From Ampelomyces quisqualis (Eukaryota > Ascomycota > Dothideomycetes > Pleosporales > Phaeosphaeriaceae): a DNA stretch of 64,000 bases. Each line of letters starts with the position of its first letter. Within the stretch, counting starts at the first letter, position 1. This document shows, piece by piece, positions 22,501 through 35,854 of the stretch. The translations under genes were made by a program, and so were the position numbers. Below the pieces are notes generated by a model. It saw only the letters and a list, made by a program, of their open reading frames with translations, was not told the origin of the DNA and made no database searches. The DNA lies in assembly GCA_018398575.1 (NCBI GenBank), contig JAGTXZ010000002.1, positions 126,501 through 190,500 of the forward strand. Direction: 5' to 3'.

Positions 22501-25500
22501 TTTCTACTCTTCTTACACCTTGCATAACATTTTAGTAATATTTTTCTTTAGACTTATAAGACTATATACTAGATTGCTAACTTAGGCTTCTAGCTTAGCT
22601 AGGTTAATGTTCTTTTCTAAGATAGTAACGTAGTTGTCTATTACCTTAACGCAATTAGCTTCTAAGCTTCTAGCATTCTACTCTACTCTTCTAAGAATAC
22701 TAATATTACTTCTAGTAATATGCTTACGCTTAAGCGTAAGGCTATAGTCTAAGTTAATATTAATTAGAAGAATAGCTACCTTAGTTTATTGTATCTACTA
22801 GCGTAGTAAATTTTAGCGTTAAGTTAGCTAGCTTCTATAGTAATAGAACATCTTACTGTAGCAGCTGTCTTCTATTTCTTTGTTATAACTAACCTTTTCT
22901 TACGTGCTACCATATTCTTGCTAGTTTCTAAAACATATTAGTCTATTTATAGAATATCTTTTAGAGCTTTTTAGATATTATACTTTTCTTTCTGTGTTAT
23001 TTTTACTAGTCTCTTCTTATCTAGCTCTATCCAGCTCTTATATTTTAGCTTTCTTTAGCTAGTTACCTATCTTACTCTTTGTCTAAGCTAGATTTACACT
23101 CTAGCTTCTAGTAGAATTGTTAGAGTAGTAGCTAACCTATTTTATTTCTTTAAGTTGTTTGCTTTATAATAGGTTACCTTTCTATACACTACTAACTTCT
23201 ATAGGCTTCTAGTTCTATTCTTTCTTAGATTAAGTCTAAGACTATAGTAGTAACAGTTGTCTTCTTAGTTCTCTAGGTTTCCTTTACTTAAACCTTTGCT
23301 TAAGAGTATTCTAACAGTAGGTTCTTATTCTAGTTTAGACTTAGTTCCTAGTGTCCTAGTGTAGGTTTATTTAAGGAAGTTATATTAGTGTCCTAAGTCT
23401 TCTTACGTCTAGAGCTTAGGCTTAAGCTAGAATTAGAAAAGTAATAGAATATCTTCCTAACTCTTCCTATAGCCTACACTTAACTTTCTTCTCTCTTACT
23501 CTTTCTTTGGCTACTTCTGTAAGTAGTTTAGAATGTCTCTTAGAGCCTCTCTCTTAGAGACTTTCTAAGCATACTACTATTATCTTAGTTTTCTACTTAT
23601 ATTTTATCTAGCTATTACTAAAGAGCTATAGTGTCTGCTACGTTTTCTCTAGTTTTTTATATAAGTTCTATATAACTTGCCTTCTTAACTAAATTTCAAA
23701 TTTAGTTAGCCTTATTTCTTTTGTTAGTCTACTATAATTTTTTTAACTTAGTATTCTTTACTATTAGCGTTATTACAGTTAACTACTGCATCTAGCTACT
23801 AGTTATTAGACTTTTAATATAAGAGTAGGTTTCTACTGTTAGGCTTTAGGCAGTCTATATAGAACTTTAGGTAGACTCTAAGAGAAGTACTTAGTTCTAC
23901 TACGTATAGGAAAATAACTCTTGTTACAGTATATTTTCTATTTTTCTAATCTAGCTTCTTTAAAGGTTACTTGTTAGATATAGAAGCTCTGTATTGCAAC
24001 TAGACCTTATCTCCTACTCTATACTCTAGAGATTCCTATTAATAATAGTTAGCTTACTATCTCTATTTCTATTATACTTCTGCTTTCCTTACTTACACGT
24101 AGCTAACAGTATTCTTAAACTTTTCTACTATAGCTTCTAAGTTCTGCTACAGCTATTTTATCCTTTTTAGCTTTCTGTTAATTATAGAGACTCTAAGCGT
24201 TATTTGCTTAGATTAGGTCTATAGTATACCTATACTAAAGGAAGAATAGGCTAACGCTAGTAGAAGCTAAGTTTCTGCCTGCAATAGCTATCTAGGCTAC
24301 TAGGCACAAAGAGGCCTAGTTAGTCTAGTTCTAGTTTACAAAGGCCTATAGCTAAGCTTCTACTATACTATTTATTCTTTGTGTAGCTCTGTTACTTTAT
24401 AGGTAGTAGGCAGTAGAGATTTATCTCTAAATCTCTAGGTCTCTGCACAACATCTCCTAAAATTAGCTAGTAAATTATAACTCTTAGTCTTAAACAATAG
24501 TATTAGAGAGCTAGTAGTATACTATAACTTTTTTAAGAAACGCTGTTACTATAGTCTGTACTTTAGGATTAGAAAGTAGTGCTAGGACTAAGTCTTTACT
24601 TAGCCTATCTGTTATAACTATTAAGTAGCGTATACTATAGCTTGGTAAGAGTCTAATAATAAAGTCTATAGACAATTTCTTCTAGATCTAGTGTAAGAGC
24701 AAGAGTAGTTAGATTAGTCTGCGTTTTAGTTTTCTCTAGAGTTTAGTTTAGCTGCAGATTGTACAGTTCTATATATACTATCTAATACTTAATAACATAC
24801 TAGGCTAAAAGTAATTCTAGGCAAGTATAGCGTAAGTATATTCTTTTTCTAGGTATCTAGCAAGAGAGGAGTTATAGCAGTTACTAATAATCTTAGTCTA
24901 TAGTACTTTGTTATAAGGTACCTACATCTACTTCTAATAGAGTAGCTAATTATAATTACCTAATAAGCACTCTATAAGAGATACTTTAATGCTAAGGTTA
25001 AAGAGAAACTTTTTCTATTCTTTTTAGATAGCTTTTTTAGCTTTTGTGTATACTTTGTTGTTAAGAATAGCTTGGTTCTATATCTGTTTTGTATTGTTAT
25101 ATTAGGCTAGGTTCTTCTCTAACAGATTATAGAGCTACTTCTATCTTTCCTAATTATAAGAACAATCTGTTTTTCTTCTAGGAGCGTCTGCTCTGTTATT
25201 ATCTTTGTCTGTAAGCACACTTTAGAGTTTCTTCTTAAGCTAGCCTTATCTAGAGTACTTGTTACTCTATACTCTTTATAGGTTTTAAACGCTTAGAAAC
25301 TAGATACTCTTCTTGTTAGTTCTTCTGTTAGGTTTGTAGGCAAAGACTAGGAGTTAGAACGTTTGCAATCGTACTTGTTTGTTAGCTCTACTTTATAAAA
25401 AGTTCTATTTCTTTTTTAACAAGGTATTAGCCCTACTATTTATGTTACTAGGTTAGTGTAAGAAGGTTATATTAAAGAGACTAAGGAACCCTACCTATTG

Positions 25501-26819
25501 TATATACTGCTTTGTTAATGGATATATTATTGCAAAGTATTCTAAGTTCTTATAATTAGTTAATGTAGTAAATTCTTCTACGCGTTAGAGCTTAGTCTTC
25601 TATTACTTAAGGTACTTTATTACTACTAATAGTTTCTTGTTATATATAGTGTAGTTTACTTCTATAGTGTTATTCTTAAAAGAATAGTAGGCTACTGCCT
25701 AGAGCAGTCTGTCCTTTTTGTACTAGAATAGTACTCTTTTAGTTAACTATCCTAAAGCGTTGCATTTAACTATAGTTTTAAGGTCTATATTAAAGTTTAC
25801 TAACAATAGTTTAGCAATAAAGGCCTTCTTAAGCTTCTAGAACGCAGCTTATTACTCTATCTTCTGTTTAAAGTTTGTATTCTTTCTAGTAAGCTAAGTA
25901 AGAGGTATAGCTAGTTCTAAGAAGTTCTTAATAAACTAGTAGTAAAAGTTAGCAAATCTAATAAAGCTATGTACTGCTTTTATAGTTTTTAGTAGTTCCT
26001 AAGACTTGATAGCCTTAACCTTCTTAGAGTCTATACTTGTTTCTTTTCCTACTTTAATAATAAACCTAAGGTATTTTGTTTTCTTTACTCTAAAATTACT
26101 CTTCTCTATATTAAGATATAGTTCTATAGCACTAAGCTTCTATACTACTTGCTTTACTTTCTTCTTATAGTCTGTCTTAGAACTACTAGTGTAAATAAGT
26201 ATATTATTAATATATATAGAATAGAAGTTATTAAGGTATTTATAGAAAGTCTAGTAAATATAATACTAAAAGATACTTAGGGCGTTTGCAAGTCTAAAGG
26301 GTGTTACTAGCTACTTATATAGGCTAAAGCGCGTCTAGAAGGCTATCTTCTACTTATTACCTTCTACTATTCTAATTTTATAAAATGCCTATATAATATT
26401 AACTTTTATAAACTATTTAGCTTCTAAGATCTAGGCTAGTGTTTCTTATACAAGAGGCAAAGGGTACTAGTCTTTTTTTGTTATAGCGTTTAGAGTATAA
26501 TAGTCTACGCAGAACTAGAAGTTTCTACTTAGTTTCTTTGCAAATAGAATAGGCGCTAAAGCGCTAGAATAGCTTACTTAGATAAAGTTTCTGTCTAAGT
26601 ATAACGTAAGCTTCTTACATAGCACTAAAAGTTTCTCTTAAGATATACTATAGAGCAGTCTCTAGAGGACTTTTACTAGTTTTCTATCTTTCTCTATTAG
26701 TTCTATTAAGTAGTTAATAGATAGCTATCTCTAAGAAGGTAAGAGGTTAGCTTCTACCTATAGAAAGACTTTATATTTGTCTTTTAAATATTCTAGAAGT
26801 ACTTTCCTAGAGTTTACAC

Positions 26820-27636
26820 GTCAGGAAAATACAACGTTAGCAACATCCGCGACATTAGCAACACTGTCAACACAACTGTACTGCTAGCTACTAGACAGTT
26901 CTTAACTGTGCTTAACTGTCCCTAGGGTCCCCTATTTGTTTTGGCCGCCTAATTAGACAAAAACGCCCAAATTGATCCACCTGATCCACTAGACCCACCT
27001 GCTCCACCCGCGCGATTACGTAATTATTCTAAAAACCTAAAATATAGAGCTTAATTCCCTCTTTAAAACGCACTATTCAGAATTTTTATAGCTGCTCTAG
27101 TTGCTGAGATGCACAGCAGTAAAGTTTGTAACTTTTTAATGTTCTTTGCTAAGGCTTGTTTTCGCTAAAGCTCTAGCACTTTAACTAGATAATATATTAT
27201 ATTTTTTTTTATAGAAATAGTAACTAAAGTGAAGATTTTACTCTAGGACTGTTTTATTTTAATGTACTGTAGTATAGGCGTTAAGATCTATTGTGTTGAA
27301 CGTACTTTAAAGTTTTTTTAAAAAAGTTTATAAATTCAACGCGCTATATCTCAATAACTGGAGTAGCTAAAAAATATCTAGATACTATATTTTGTATTTT
27401 TAGGTTACTTACGTAATTATGAAAATACAGCAATACAGTCACGTAAGTAAAATTGGCGATATTAGCGACTCTGTTAGATCTGGCAACACTAGCAACACTA
27501 TTAGGTCACTAGCAACTCGCTAGCAACCAGAAGTAAATAGGGCAACTTTGGCAAATTGTCTAGTAGACAGTATTGCTGTTAGGCTGCCGCGGGTCGCAGC
27601 AATCAGGCTGACTAGATTAATCTTAAATTTTCCTAA
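26820..27636. repeat. Short-TIR non-coding repeat, copy 1
   Basis: About 816 bp, homologous over its whole length to 53831-54673. Ends are imperfect inverted repeats: TCAGGAAAAT at the left and ATTTTCCTAA at the right. It has no convincing reading frame in any direction. It is richer in C than the surrounding Gypsy-3a (for example CCACCTGATCCACTAG and CCGCGGGTCGCAGC), so it was mutated less or inserted later. It carries repeated GCAACACTAGCAACAC-type words near the right end. It looks like a non-autonomous DNA transposon (MITE-like), but no clear target duplication was found, so the class is open. Confidence 0.65.
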
Positions 27637-28309
27637 CGCAGTAACCTTTATTGTTAGAGCTTTCTAGATATCTACTAAGAATACTACATATAAGTAGATA
27701 GACTTCTTCTTCTATACTCTATTAATCTAGGTAGAGTATACTACTACTATAATAACTACTACCTAGTCTATTAAGTTATAGATACTCTACTCTACTTAAG
27801 TATCTACTAAGATTATCTAGTCCTATAGATCTTGTTATATAGCACTTAGGTATCTTATTTTTAGGTTTACTTTGTTATCTCCTTTATCTATATTATAGGC
27901 TAGCCTTATAAACTCTGCGTCAAAGTTCTATAAGGAAGTTTTATTTTGTTAAATTATTTAGAGCTTTATTTAAGCTCTTTCTATATATAGTTTATTTCTA
28001 AATTAGTTATTAAAGAACTTCTATAGTTTAGAAGTAGGCTCTAATAGGTTCTGTGTTATCTAGAATAAGGCTATATTTATAGCTGTTTTCTTAAGGCAGT
28101 TAAAGATATACTCTGCCTAGAACGCTAAACCTATACTAATATACTCTAGTTTAAACTTTATCTAAGTCTAGAATATATAACATTCTCTCTAGTCTCTACT
28201 AAAAGCTTTTAGGTCTAGAACTTTATATGTTTTTTAAATAGATAAGTTTTTAGTAGAAGTTCTTAAGTAGCTAGAAGATATAGAAAAGAATAACTAAGTA
28301 GTAAGTCTT

Positions 28310-28813
28310 TGTTAAGACTGTTAGTCTAGTAGCAAATAATAAGAATGCTGGTATAGACTAGGGGTACAGCTAAGGTTGGTTTTTGCGGATAGGTATAGAG
28401 TTGCTTTAGATACAAAGGATATTATTACTAAGACAGTAAAGGCTAGGGCTTTCTAAAAAAAGTAACAAAGATTATATAGCTTAATATAACTAACTTAAGT
28501 TGTTAAAACATAAGTTAAACATAATAATCTATAAGGGTTTATTATAGTTCCTATATACTATAAGAGATTCTTAAGCTTACTTGTTAAAGCGTAAGCTTGT
28601 TATGCTAAGTTATAGTACTTATAAAGCTTACTGTAAGCTACGTAAGCGCACTTACGTGCGTTAGATCCTTCTTACACGCTAAGGCGTAAGCTTATAGATC
28701 TACTTATAAGCTACGTTACGTAATCTATTCTATATGTCCTTTGTTACTAGCCTGCGTTAGGTTATGTTAGGTTTATACTAAATAATTGGCTGTGCAGATC
28801 TAGAATTGTAACA
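28310..28813 (-). repeat. Gypsy-2b 3' LTR
   Basis: 504 bp, starting TGTTAAGACTG and ending GTAACA. It holds several copies of TAAGCTTA/GTAAGC-type words around 28565-28710 that can pair as inverted repeats (GCGTAAGCTT with AAGCTTACTG). Differences from the 5' copy are transitions. Confidence 0.92.
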
Positions 28814-28903
28814 CTATCTCTCTTTTATACTAGATTTGTCTTAAATTGTAGTTGTGTCTTTATAAGCGTGCCCTACATCTTGTCTTAAGGTTTACGCATT
28901 ATT

Positions 28904-29410
28904 ATGTCTTCTAATTCTTAAAAGAAACAACTACGTCTTACTTTAGAAATTTAACAACACAAAACCCTTGCTAATATACTCTATAACTATTATTTTGCTA
29001 ATTACTAAGAGTGCTTTGTTATAGCATTAAAGAGTTTACGTCGTCTAAAGTGTTCTAAGTGTGTACATATTAGGCGTCTATGCGTAAACTTATTCTAGAA
29101 ATTGTTAGAATATACTTGTAAGAAGTATAAAGTAAAGGTAGAAGTAGATAAAAAATTGCTTGCTAAAGTAATTGTGTAACTGCTGCGCAATAAGAAGATA
29201 CTTGCGTAGGCAAAAGATAGAGCATATTAGAAGGCTAAGTGCCTTATATATAAGTTAAAGAAATTAGGCAAGAATGTTTAGGCAGAGGCGTTAGACTGTC
29301 TAGCTACAGATGCGCTAATAGGTTACTCTCTAGCTATATAGGCTACTCTTAATTTGCTTAACACCTCTATAAGTTTTAGTACTAGTTTAGTAGTTATTAG
29401 CAATTTGTAA
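28904..29410 (+). pseudogene. Antisense extra ORF of Gypsy-2b (Cys-cluster protein), RIP-stopped
   Basis: A single ATG-to-TAA frame of 168 codons with nine internal stops, all TAG or TAA. It sits opposite gag-pol between the pol end and the 3' LTR, exactly as in Gypsy-1. Near residues 49-62 the product reads LKCSKCVHIRRLC, a C-x2-C-x6-C cluster preceded by basic residues. A Lys-rich, probably helical segment follows (VKVEVDKKLLAKVIV), then a hydrophobic C-terminus. The spacing matches the motif in the Gypsy-6 antisense frame. This resembles small zinc-binding proteins predicted in fungal transposons as I remember them, but no function is established from sequence. Confidence 0.65.
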
Positions 29411-32400
29411 AGTTTATAGCTAGTTCTTATATATTTTCTAAGTTGTTGTATCCTAACTATTTAACTAGGTATTCCTTTTAATAATTATTGCCTTAGTGTG
29501 TTATTATTCTTTTAACTTTAAATTTAGTTTCTTCTTTAAGTTTTTAGCAAAAGGTTCGCTGTAATAGTATTTCTAGGTTAGCTAGTTCTAGTAGGCTTAT
29601 ATAGAATCTAGGGTAGATCTTTGCATCTAGTAGAAGCTTAAGTGTATATGTAACTAGTCTATTCCTTTTTAAAATCAAAAATAGTCTAACTTTAACATAG
29701 TTAAGTCCTTTGCTTAGTTGTTTTATACATAGATTTTAAGTGTAGAGATACACCTTATCCCCCTCTTTTAGCTAAGGTGCTATTTTTTATTTTTTATTAA
29801 TATATAAGATACTCTATGTCTAAGCGTGTTGTATTTAGCCTTCTATTTTAGTATAGGTTTTCTTTATTTCTTCTGCTGTCTGTATAGCAGCTTTAGCATT
29901 TAGGCTAGGTAATATTCTTGTAAAGAGATTTAGATGTTGTCTATAGTTTGCGAAGTATAGCGTCTTGCCTATAGCTTTAGACAATTTGTTATTATAGGCT
30001 AACTGTACTATTAGTAATAGCAAAACCCAATTTGTCTATTACAGGTTGCTGTATATCTTAAGATACGTTTTTATAGTTCTATTTATTCTTTCTATTTAGC
30101 TATCTGTTTAGAGATAATAAGCTATTAATAGCTTTTGTTGCGTCCCAATTTCTGCTTTTAAGGTAGGCTAATAATTTAACGTAAAGAGTTTATCTTAATT
30201 GCTAATAATTGACTTTAGTATGCTATAGTATCTAATAAGTCTATCCTTAAGTATATATGCTAGCTAAATAGCTGTATAGACTTGTTAAAAGGGTAGCATT
30301 ATAGCGTATTTTGTAAAGCGATCTACTATAACTATAATAGCGTTATAGGCTAATCCTGTAGCAGAGTCTTTTAACAGTAGTAGTCCTGTTACAAAGTCTA
30401 TTAATATGTTAGTCTAAGACTTAGTTAGGAGCTCTATTGGCTGCATTTCTCTATAAGGTGCGTGTATACTGTGTTTGTTACGTTAACAGTCTGCACATTT
30501 CTTAATATAAGCGCTTATCTTATTCTTTATGTTTTTAAACTAGTAATTCTATTAAATTAGTTCTATAGTTTAGCTTACTTTAGGATAACTGTGCATAGTG
30601 TTAATATAGTGTTATTGTATAATTAATTCCTATAGTTCTTCTAGGGCATTAATTCTAATTTTTATTGTTAGGTTGTTAATATATTATGCTAGTCTAAGAG
30701 ATCTGTTATTTTATACTTTAAGGATGCTTAAGCTATTAATAGTTTTAGTTCCAGCAATATCTAATCTTTAGCTAAGAGCGTCTGCTCTACTATTATCTTT
30801 TTTAGGTGTATAGACAATTTTAAACTAATATTGTCCTAACATCTCTAACTATTATACTTGTCTTTAATTAAGTACTTTAGTAGTAGTAAAAGTTGTTAGG
30901 TTTTTATAGTCTAAGTATATTGTAAGATCTAAGTAACTCTCTGCGTAGATTCTCTAATATTTAAGTGCTACTACAATTGCAAGTAGTTCTTTATTGTGTA
31001 CGTTGTAATTTTCTTCTAGTAGTGTAAATTTTTGTAAGTAGTAGGCTATTAGATGCTATTTTCTATCTTGTTCTTGTTTTACATATATTCTAATTGCTAA
31101 ATCTAATATATTAGTTTCAAATCTAAGTAGCTCTCTGCTTCTAAATATAATAAGGATAGGTAGTGCTATACAAGCGTCTTTAAGCGTCTTAAATGCCTAG
31201 CTTTATTCTTCTATCTATCTCTAAGGTATGTCTTTTTGTGTAAGTTTAGTAAGTAGCGTAGCAATTAGTAAGAAGTTCTAAATAAACTGTTAATTAAAGT
31301 TAATAAGGCCTAGAAAGGATTAGATGTCTTTTACTATAGTAGGCGTTAGCTAATCTCTAATAACTTTAATCTTGTCTTTGCTTATTTGTACTCTATTCTT
31401 CTTAACTATGCACCCTAGGAATTCTACTTCTTTCTAGTGCTATTTATATTTGTTAGGGTCTATTACTAAGAAGAACTTTTCTAGTAGTATTAGAATTGTA
31501 TAAACATGTTCTGTATGTTCCTTCTTATTTTCTAAATATATAAAGATATTGTTAAGGTATACAATAATAAATATGTTAAGGTATTCTTAAAGTACGTTGT
31601 TAATAAGTGCTTAATACGTTACTAGAGCGTTAGTAAGACTAAATAGTATTACTAGATACTTATAGTAGCTGTAGCGTGTTCTAAACGCTATTTTTTATTC
31701 TTTGCCTTTCTTTATGCGTATAAGGTTGTACACGCCTCTTAGATCTAATGCTATAAAGATCTTTATATAGGCTAGTTAATCCTGTAGTTCTAAAATGTTA
31801 GGTAGTAGGTATTAATTCTTAACTATAATATTATTAAGTTTCTAAAAGTTAATACATAGTTATAGTTTACTATTCTTCTTTAGTACAAATATAATTAGGT
31901 ATTTAGCTAGTAATTCTAATACTTTAATAAAACCTTTCTTTAGGTTTACTTAGATATACTCTTAGAGTGCTTCTAGCTCTTTTTTTAATAATCTGTAGAT
32001 TAGTCTAAAGGTTAGCCTTTTCTCTTCTTTTAGGATAATCTTATAGTCCTACTCCTAATGCTTAGGCAGTGCTTCTAGACCTGTTTCTTCTAAGAATAGT
32101 TTCTTAAACTTTCTGTATTCCTTAGGTATATTAGAAGTTACACGTTTCTCTAAAACTTATAACATATTAGTATTTCTTTCTTAATTGTCTAAGTTAACTA
32201 GTTATGTCTTTAACTGCGTCTTAGTTAAAGCAATATTATTAATTATCTTCTTATCTACTATTAAACGCTACTAATATGTAGGCTTAGAATCTGTTATGCT
32301 GTTGTAATTTCCTAGAGAGATAAATCTCTTCCTCTAGTCTATCTGTAGGCTATTCTCTCTAAGCTATAGAAGTCCTAATATAATATTATAGGTAGCTAAT

Positions 32401-34712
32401 CTAAAGACGTCTAGGCATATTTCCTGTTTAGTTCCTTAGATATTAAGTTCTATAGTAGTCTTATATCTAATAAGTAACTTATTAGGCATTTGCTTTCTAT
32501 TTGCAATATAAGGTTTATATAATTATTGTTTCTAGCAAGGTTAGAGCCTAGCTCTTAACAAGGTATTGCCTAAAATATAGTTTACTTATAATCCTAAATC
32601 TAGAAGCGCCTTTATCCTTATTCTGTTAACTCTTACTATAAGTTTTATAAGCTTAGCTAAGTTAATTGCGTTGCAGCTCTAGGTCTCTTTCTAGAGTCTA
32701 AGGTTAACTTTAAAAAAGACTTGTTTTTTCTATATTTATTAGCTTCTTTGTTATTATAGTACTTCTTACACTCTAGTTATAGGCAGAACTGCTATGTGTA
32801 GTTTATGCAGCTGCTGTTAACAAGTATTCTATTAGATATACTTTCTTTTTTAATATATTAAGAAAACTTCCTATACTTTATTTATTATATAGGTAATTTG
32901 CGCAGGTATTCTTAGAGTAACTGTACTATTAGTACTTGTAAGGTTTCTTCTACTAAGAAAAGTATTAGTTAATTTTACTACTATAATGTATTAAGCAGTA
33001 GTTGCTATTACACGCTGTCTATAATAGAAGTCTGTGTTTTATATTACAAGGATCCTATAGGTATCTATCTGTAAGTAGGATTTAATACAATTTATTTACC
33101 TTCCTATCCTAGTATTCTACAGGTATAAAGTTTAGTACTAATACTTACTTATTATTAGTATAGTATGTCTACTTTATGTGTAAGTTATAGCACGTCTTAT
33201 ATAGTCTATCTGCGTCTGCCTCTTAACATAGTCCTCTAACTATTATATTCTAGCGCACTAGTTTAGGGCTAGCTAGTAGTAAGTGTATGTCTAGCTTATC
33301 TAGTGTAAGTTCTTAGTCTTCTTAGGTATTGTAGACTCTTATAGTCTCTTGTAGATCTTATGTCTTATAGACTCTGTTTCCTAGGTATAGCAATTGTTTT
33401 CTCTCTATAACTCTATCTATATTTAGAAAGTGCTTGTTTATTTAAAGAGTATAATATACTTGTAAGAATTAGTAATATTATTCTATATGTTCCTAGTTAA
33501 CTTTGTTAGTTTAGTTATACTAGTTATAAATGTTTTGTTGCGTTTACAGTAGGAGTAATCCTATCTATTAGAATTGTTTAATATTATAGTCTTATTCCTA
33601 GTTGTATAGTAACATAGAGTTAGTTAAGACCTTATTGTTTAATAATATAGTAGAGGTGTCTTCTATCTATTCTACTATTAGTAGTCTATTAGTTATTTAG
33701 ACAATAGGTTAATTCTTAATTACAATCTATTCTTTAATATCTTTCTCTAAAGTGTTAGTAAATACGTTAAGCTAGCGTATAACTTTATTCTTAGAGTAAT
33801 AGTTTTGCGCATAATGCCTAACCTTATTATAGTTATAATAGGTAATCTTGTTCTTATTAGGCCTATCCCTTTAGGGTTGTTTCTTTAAGTAACTTTTCTA
33901 TTCTAGGCCTTTATTAAGGTTGTCTAGGTGCATAGCCTTAGGTCTGTACTCTAAGTATACTCCTAGTAGGCGTAGTTAGTAAGTTCTCTATCTTAGGTAG
34001 TAGCGCTGTTATCCTTTGTTTAGTTATATTTGTCTCTAATATCTTTTGTTTAGGCAAAATCCTTTATATCTCTATAGTAGACATAAGGAGTATAACTTAT
34101 CTTTAAGTACTAATTTGTAGAGTTTATTATTTAGGCAAATAGCTTTATTCTAAAGTTCTTTAAGAGTAGTAATATATATTCTGCTGCGCATAAGTTTAGC
34201 TTATATAGCAGCCTTAAGGCCTTATTTATATATACGCATTAGAGTAGTGTTGTCCTACTAGATTTGTTTAGCGTATTACTAAAAAACATTAGTATAGTTA
34301 GTAGTTAATTAGGTTTGTTTTAGACTTTAGATTTTTTGTTCTGCAATTACAGATTCCTTAAGAGGTAAGAAAATCTACTGCAGGCGTGTTTTAAACGCGT
34401 GCTAGTCTTCTATAAGGTTAGTGTTATCTGCATCTGTAATATTATTATCTATATACTTCTAAATAATTAGAAGTACCTATTTCTTAGCGTTGCCTTTTAT
34501 GTAAGTTGTAGTAAGGATAACTTTATTATTGTTCTTAATCTTGTCTCTTTCTACGTAGAAGTGCCTATTAAACTAGAGGATCTAGGTCTTAAGTTTGTTG
34601 CAGTCTCTATAGTAGAGATTAGGTTTGTTAACTTTAAGTCTAGATTATTCTACTTAGGAATACTTAGGTATATCTATTGCAATATTGCTACTTATTATAA
34701 GAGTGTTTAAAG

Positions 34713-35216
34713 TGTTAAGACTATTAGTTTAGTAGTAAACAATAAGAATGCTAGTATAGACTAGAAGTACAGCTAAGGTTAGTTTTTGCAGATAGGTACA
34801 GAGTTGCTTTAGATATAGAGAGTATTGTTACTAAGACAGTAAAGGCTAGAGCTTTCTAAAAAGAGTAACAAAGATTGTATAGCTTAATATAACTAACTTA
34901 AGTTATTAAAATATAAGTTAAATATAATAATCTATAAGAGTTTATTATAGTTCTTATATACTATAAGAGATTCTTAAGCTTACTTGTTAAAGCGTAAGCT
35001 TGTTATACTAAGTTATAGTACTTATAAAGCTTACTATAAGCTGCGTAAGCGCACTTATATGTGTTAGATCTTTCTTACGCGCTAAGGCGTAAGCTTATAG
35101 ATCTACTTGTAAGCTACATTACGTAATCTATTTTATATGTCCTTTGTTACTAGCCTACGTTAGGTTATATTAGGTTTGTACTAAATAATTAGCTGTGCAG
35201 ATCTAGAATTGTAATA
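34713..35216 (-). repeat. Gypsy-2b 5' LTR
   Basis: 504 bp, TGTTAAGACTATTAG...GTAATA, followed by the GTCTT duplication. It is more mutated than the 3' copy at several CpA sites; the terminal CA is TA. Confidence 0.92.
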
Positions 35217-35573
35217 GTCTTATAATTTATTCTTATAGCAATCTTACTAGCTCTGTTAGGTCTAGCCTAGGTTCTGCTAGGGCTTTCTCTTTATCTGTTT
35301 AGAATAGCCTTATATTACCTAGTTTCTACTATACTAATATACCTTCTAGTCTATTTAACAATAGCTATTTCTTAATCTACTATTCTTCTAGATCTATATA
35401 CGCATAGTTAATTATTTAGTTAAACTTTGTTTTAATTACTAACCTAAAGACACTTAAATACCTTATCTATATAGCTTCTACTATTATTTCTTAAATTATT
35501 ATTAGAATAGTTACTTATTCTATTATAGAGGTTACTAATAGCTCTTTAGCCTAGTTAAGTAATTAAATTTAAT

Positions 35574-35849
35574 TTTAAGAAAGCTAACTTTTAGAGTAGT
35601 TGCCAAAGTATAAAGGTTATAAATTTAATGCCTATAGCTAATACTAGGTTCTAGAGATTTTATAGTAGCTGTCTAGACCCTAAAGGTTCTAGTCTAGAGT
35701 AGTGTTTAGGTTCTAGTCTAGAGTAGTATTTGGGTTCTAGGCTCTAGACCTTCTGCAGTAATCTAGTGCAAAAGATACTAGAGCCTCTTGTTACAGAACC
35801 TAAGGTTTTTTACGTAACCAAGAGATTCTTTAGGCAGCAGCCTGTTACA
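35574..35849 (-). repeat. Gypsy-3a 5' LTR
   Basis: 276 bp; on the minus strand it begins TGTAACAGGCTGCTGCC, nearly the same as the start of the Gypsy-3b LTRs at 40987 and 48537. The second ATTTA duplication follows at 35850-35854. Confidence 0.85.
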
Positions 35850-35854
35850 ATTTA

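Larger units (their letters stand above)
28310..35216 (-). mobile_element. Gypsy-2b: complete Gypsy retrotransposon, RIP-inactivated, TSD GTCTT
   Basis: Two LTRs of exactly 504 bp (28310-28813 and 34713-35216) lie between perfect GTCTT duplications (28305-28309 and 35217-35221). Minus-strand coding shows the RT box IVYLNNIFIYLENKKE at about 31520-31565. The integrase tail with GKTLYFANYR is a 62-codon open piece at 29835-30023, followed by GDKVYLYT and a chromodomain-like EYLVK segment near 29500. Its pol C-terminus matches Gypsy-2a, so these are the same or sister families. The minus strand next to the 3' LTR is purine-rich (AAAAGAGAGATAG). An opposite-strand ORF lies at 28904-29410. Inserted into the gag end of Gypsy-3a. 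Length 6907 bp. Confidence 0.92.
21378..35849 (-). mobile_element. Gypsy-3a: Gypsy element with two nested insertions, TSD ATTTA
   Basis: Matching 276-bp LTRs (21378-21653 and 35574-35849) are bounded outside by ATTTA (21373-21377 and 35850-35854). Pol is on the minus strand: the RT box reads YINNILIYT at about 26185-26225 with both catalytic Asp changed to Asn. The element is interrupted by a short-TIR repeat (26820-27636) and by a whole Gypsy-2b (28310-35216). Removing these leaves about 6.7 kb, a normal Gypsy length. LTR ends and the sequence inside the 5' LTR (ATTAAATTTAATTA) match Gypsy-3b at 40987, so the two are one family. Very heavily RIP-mutated. Confidence 0.88.
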
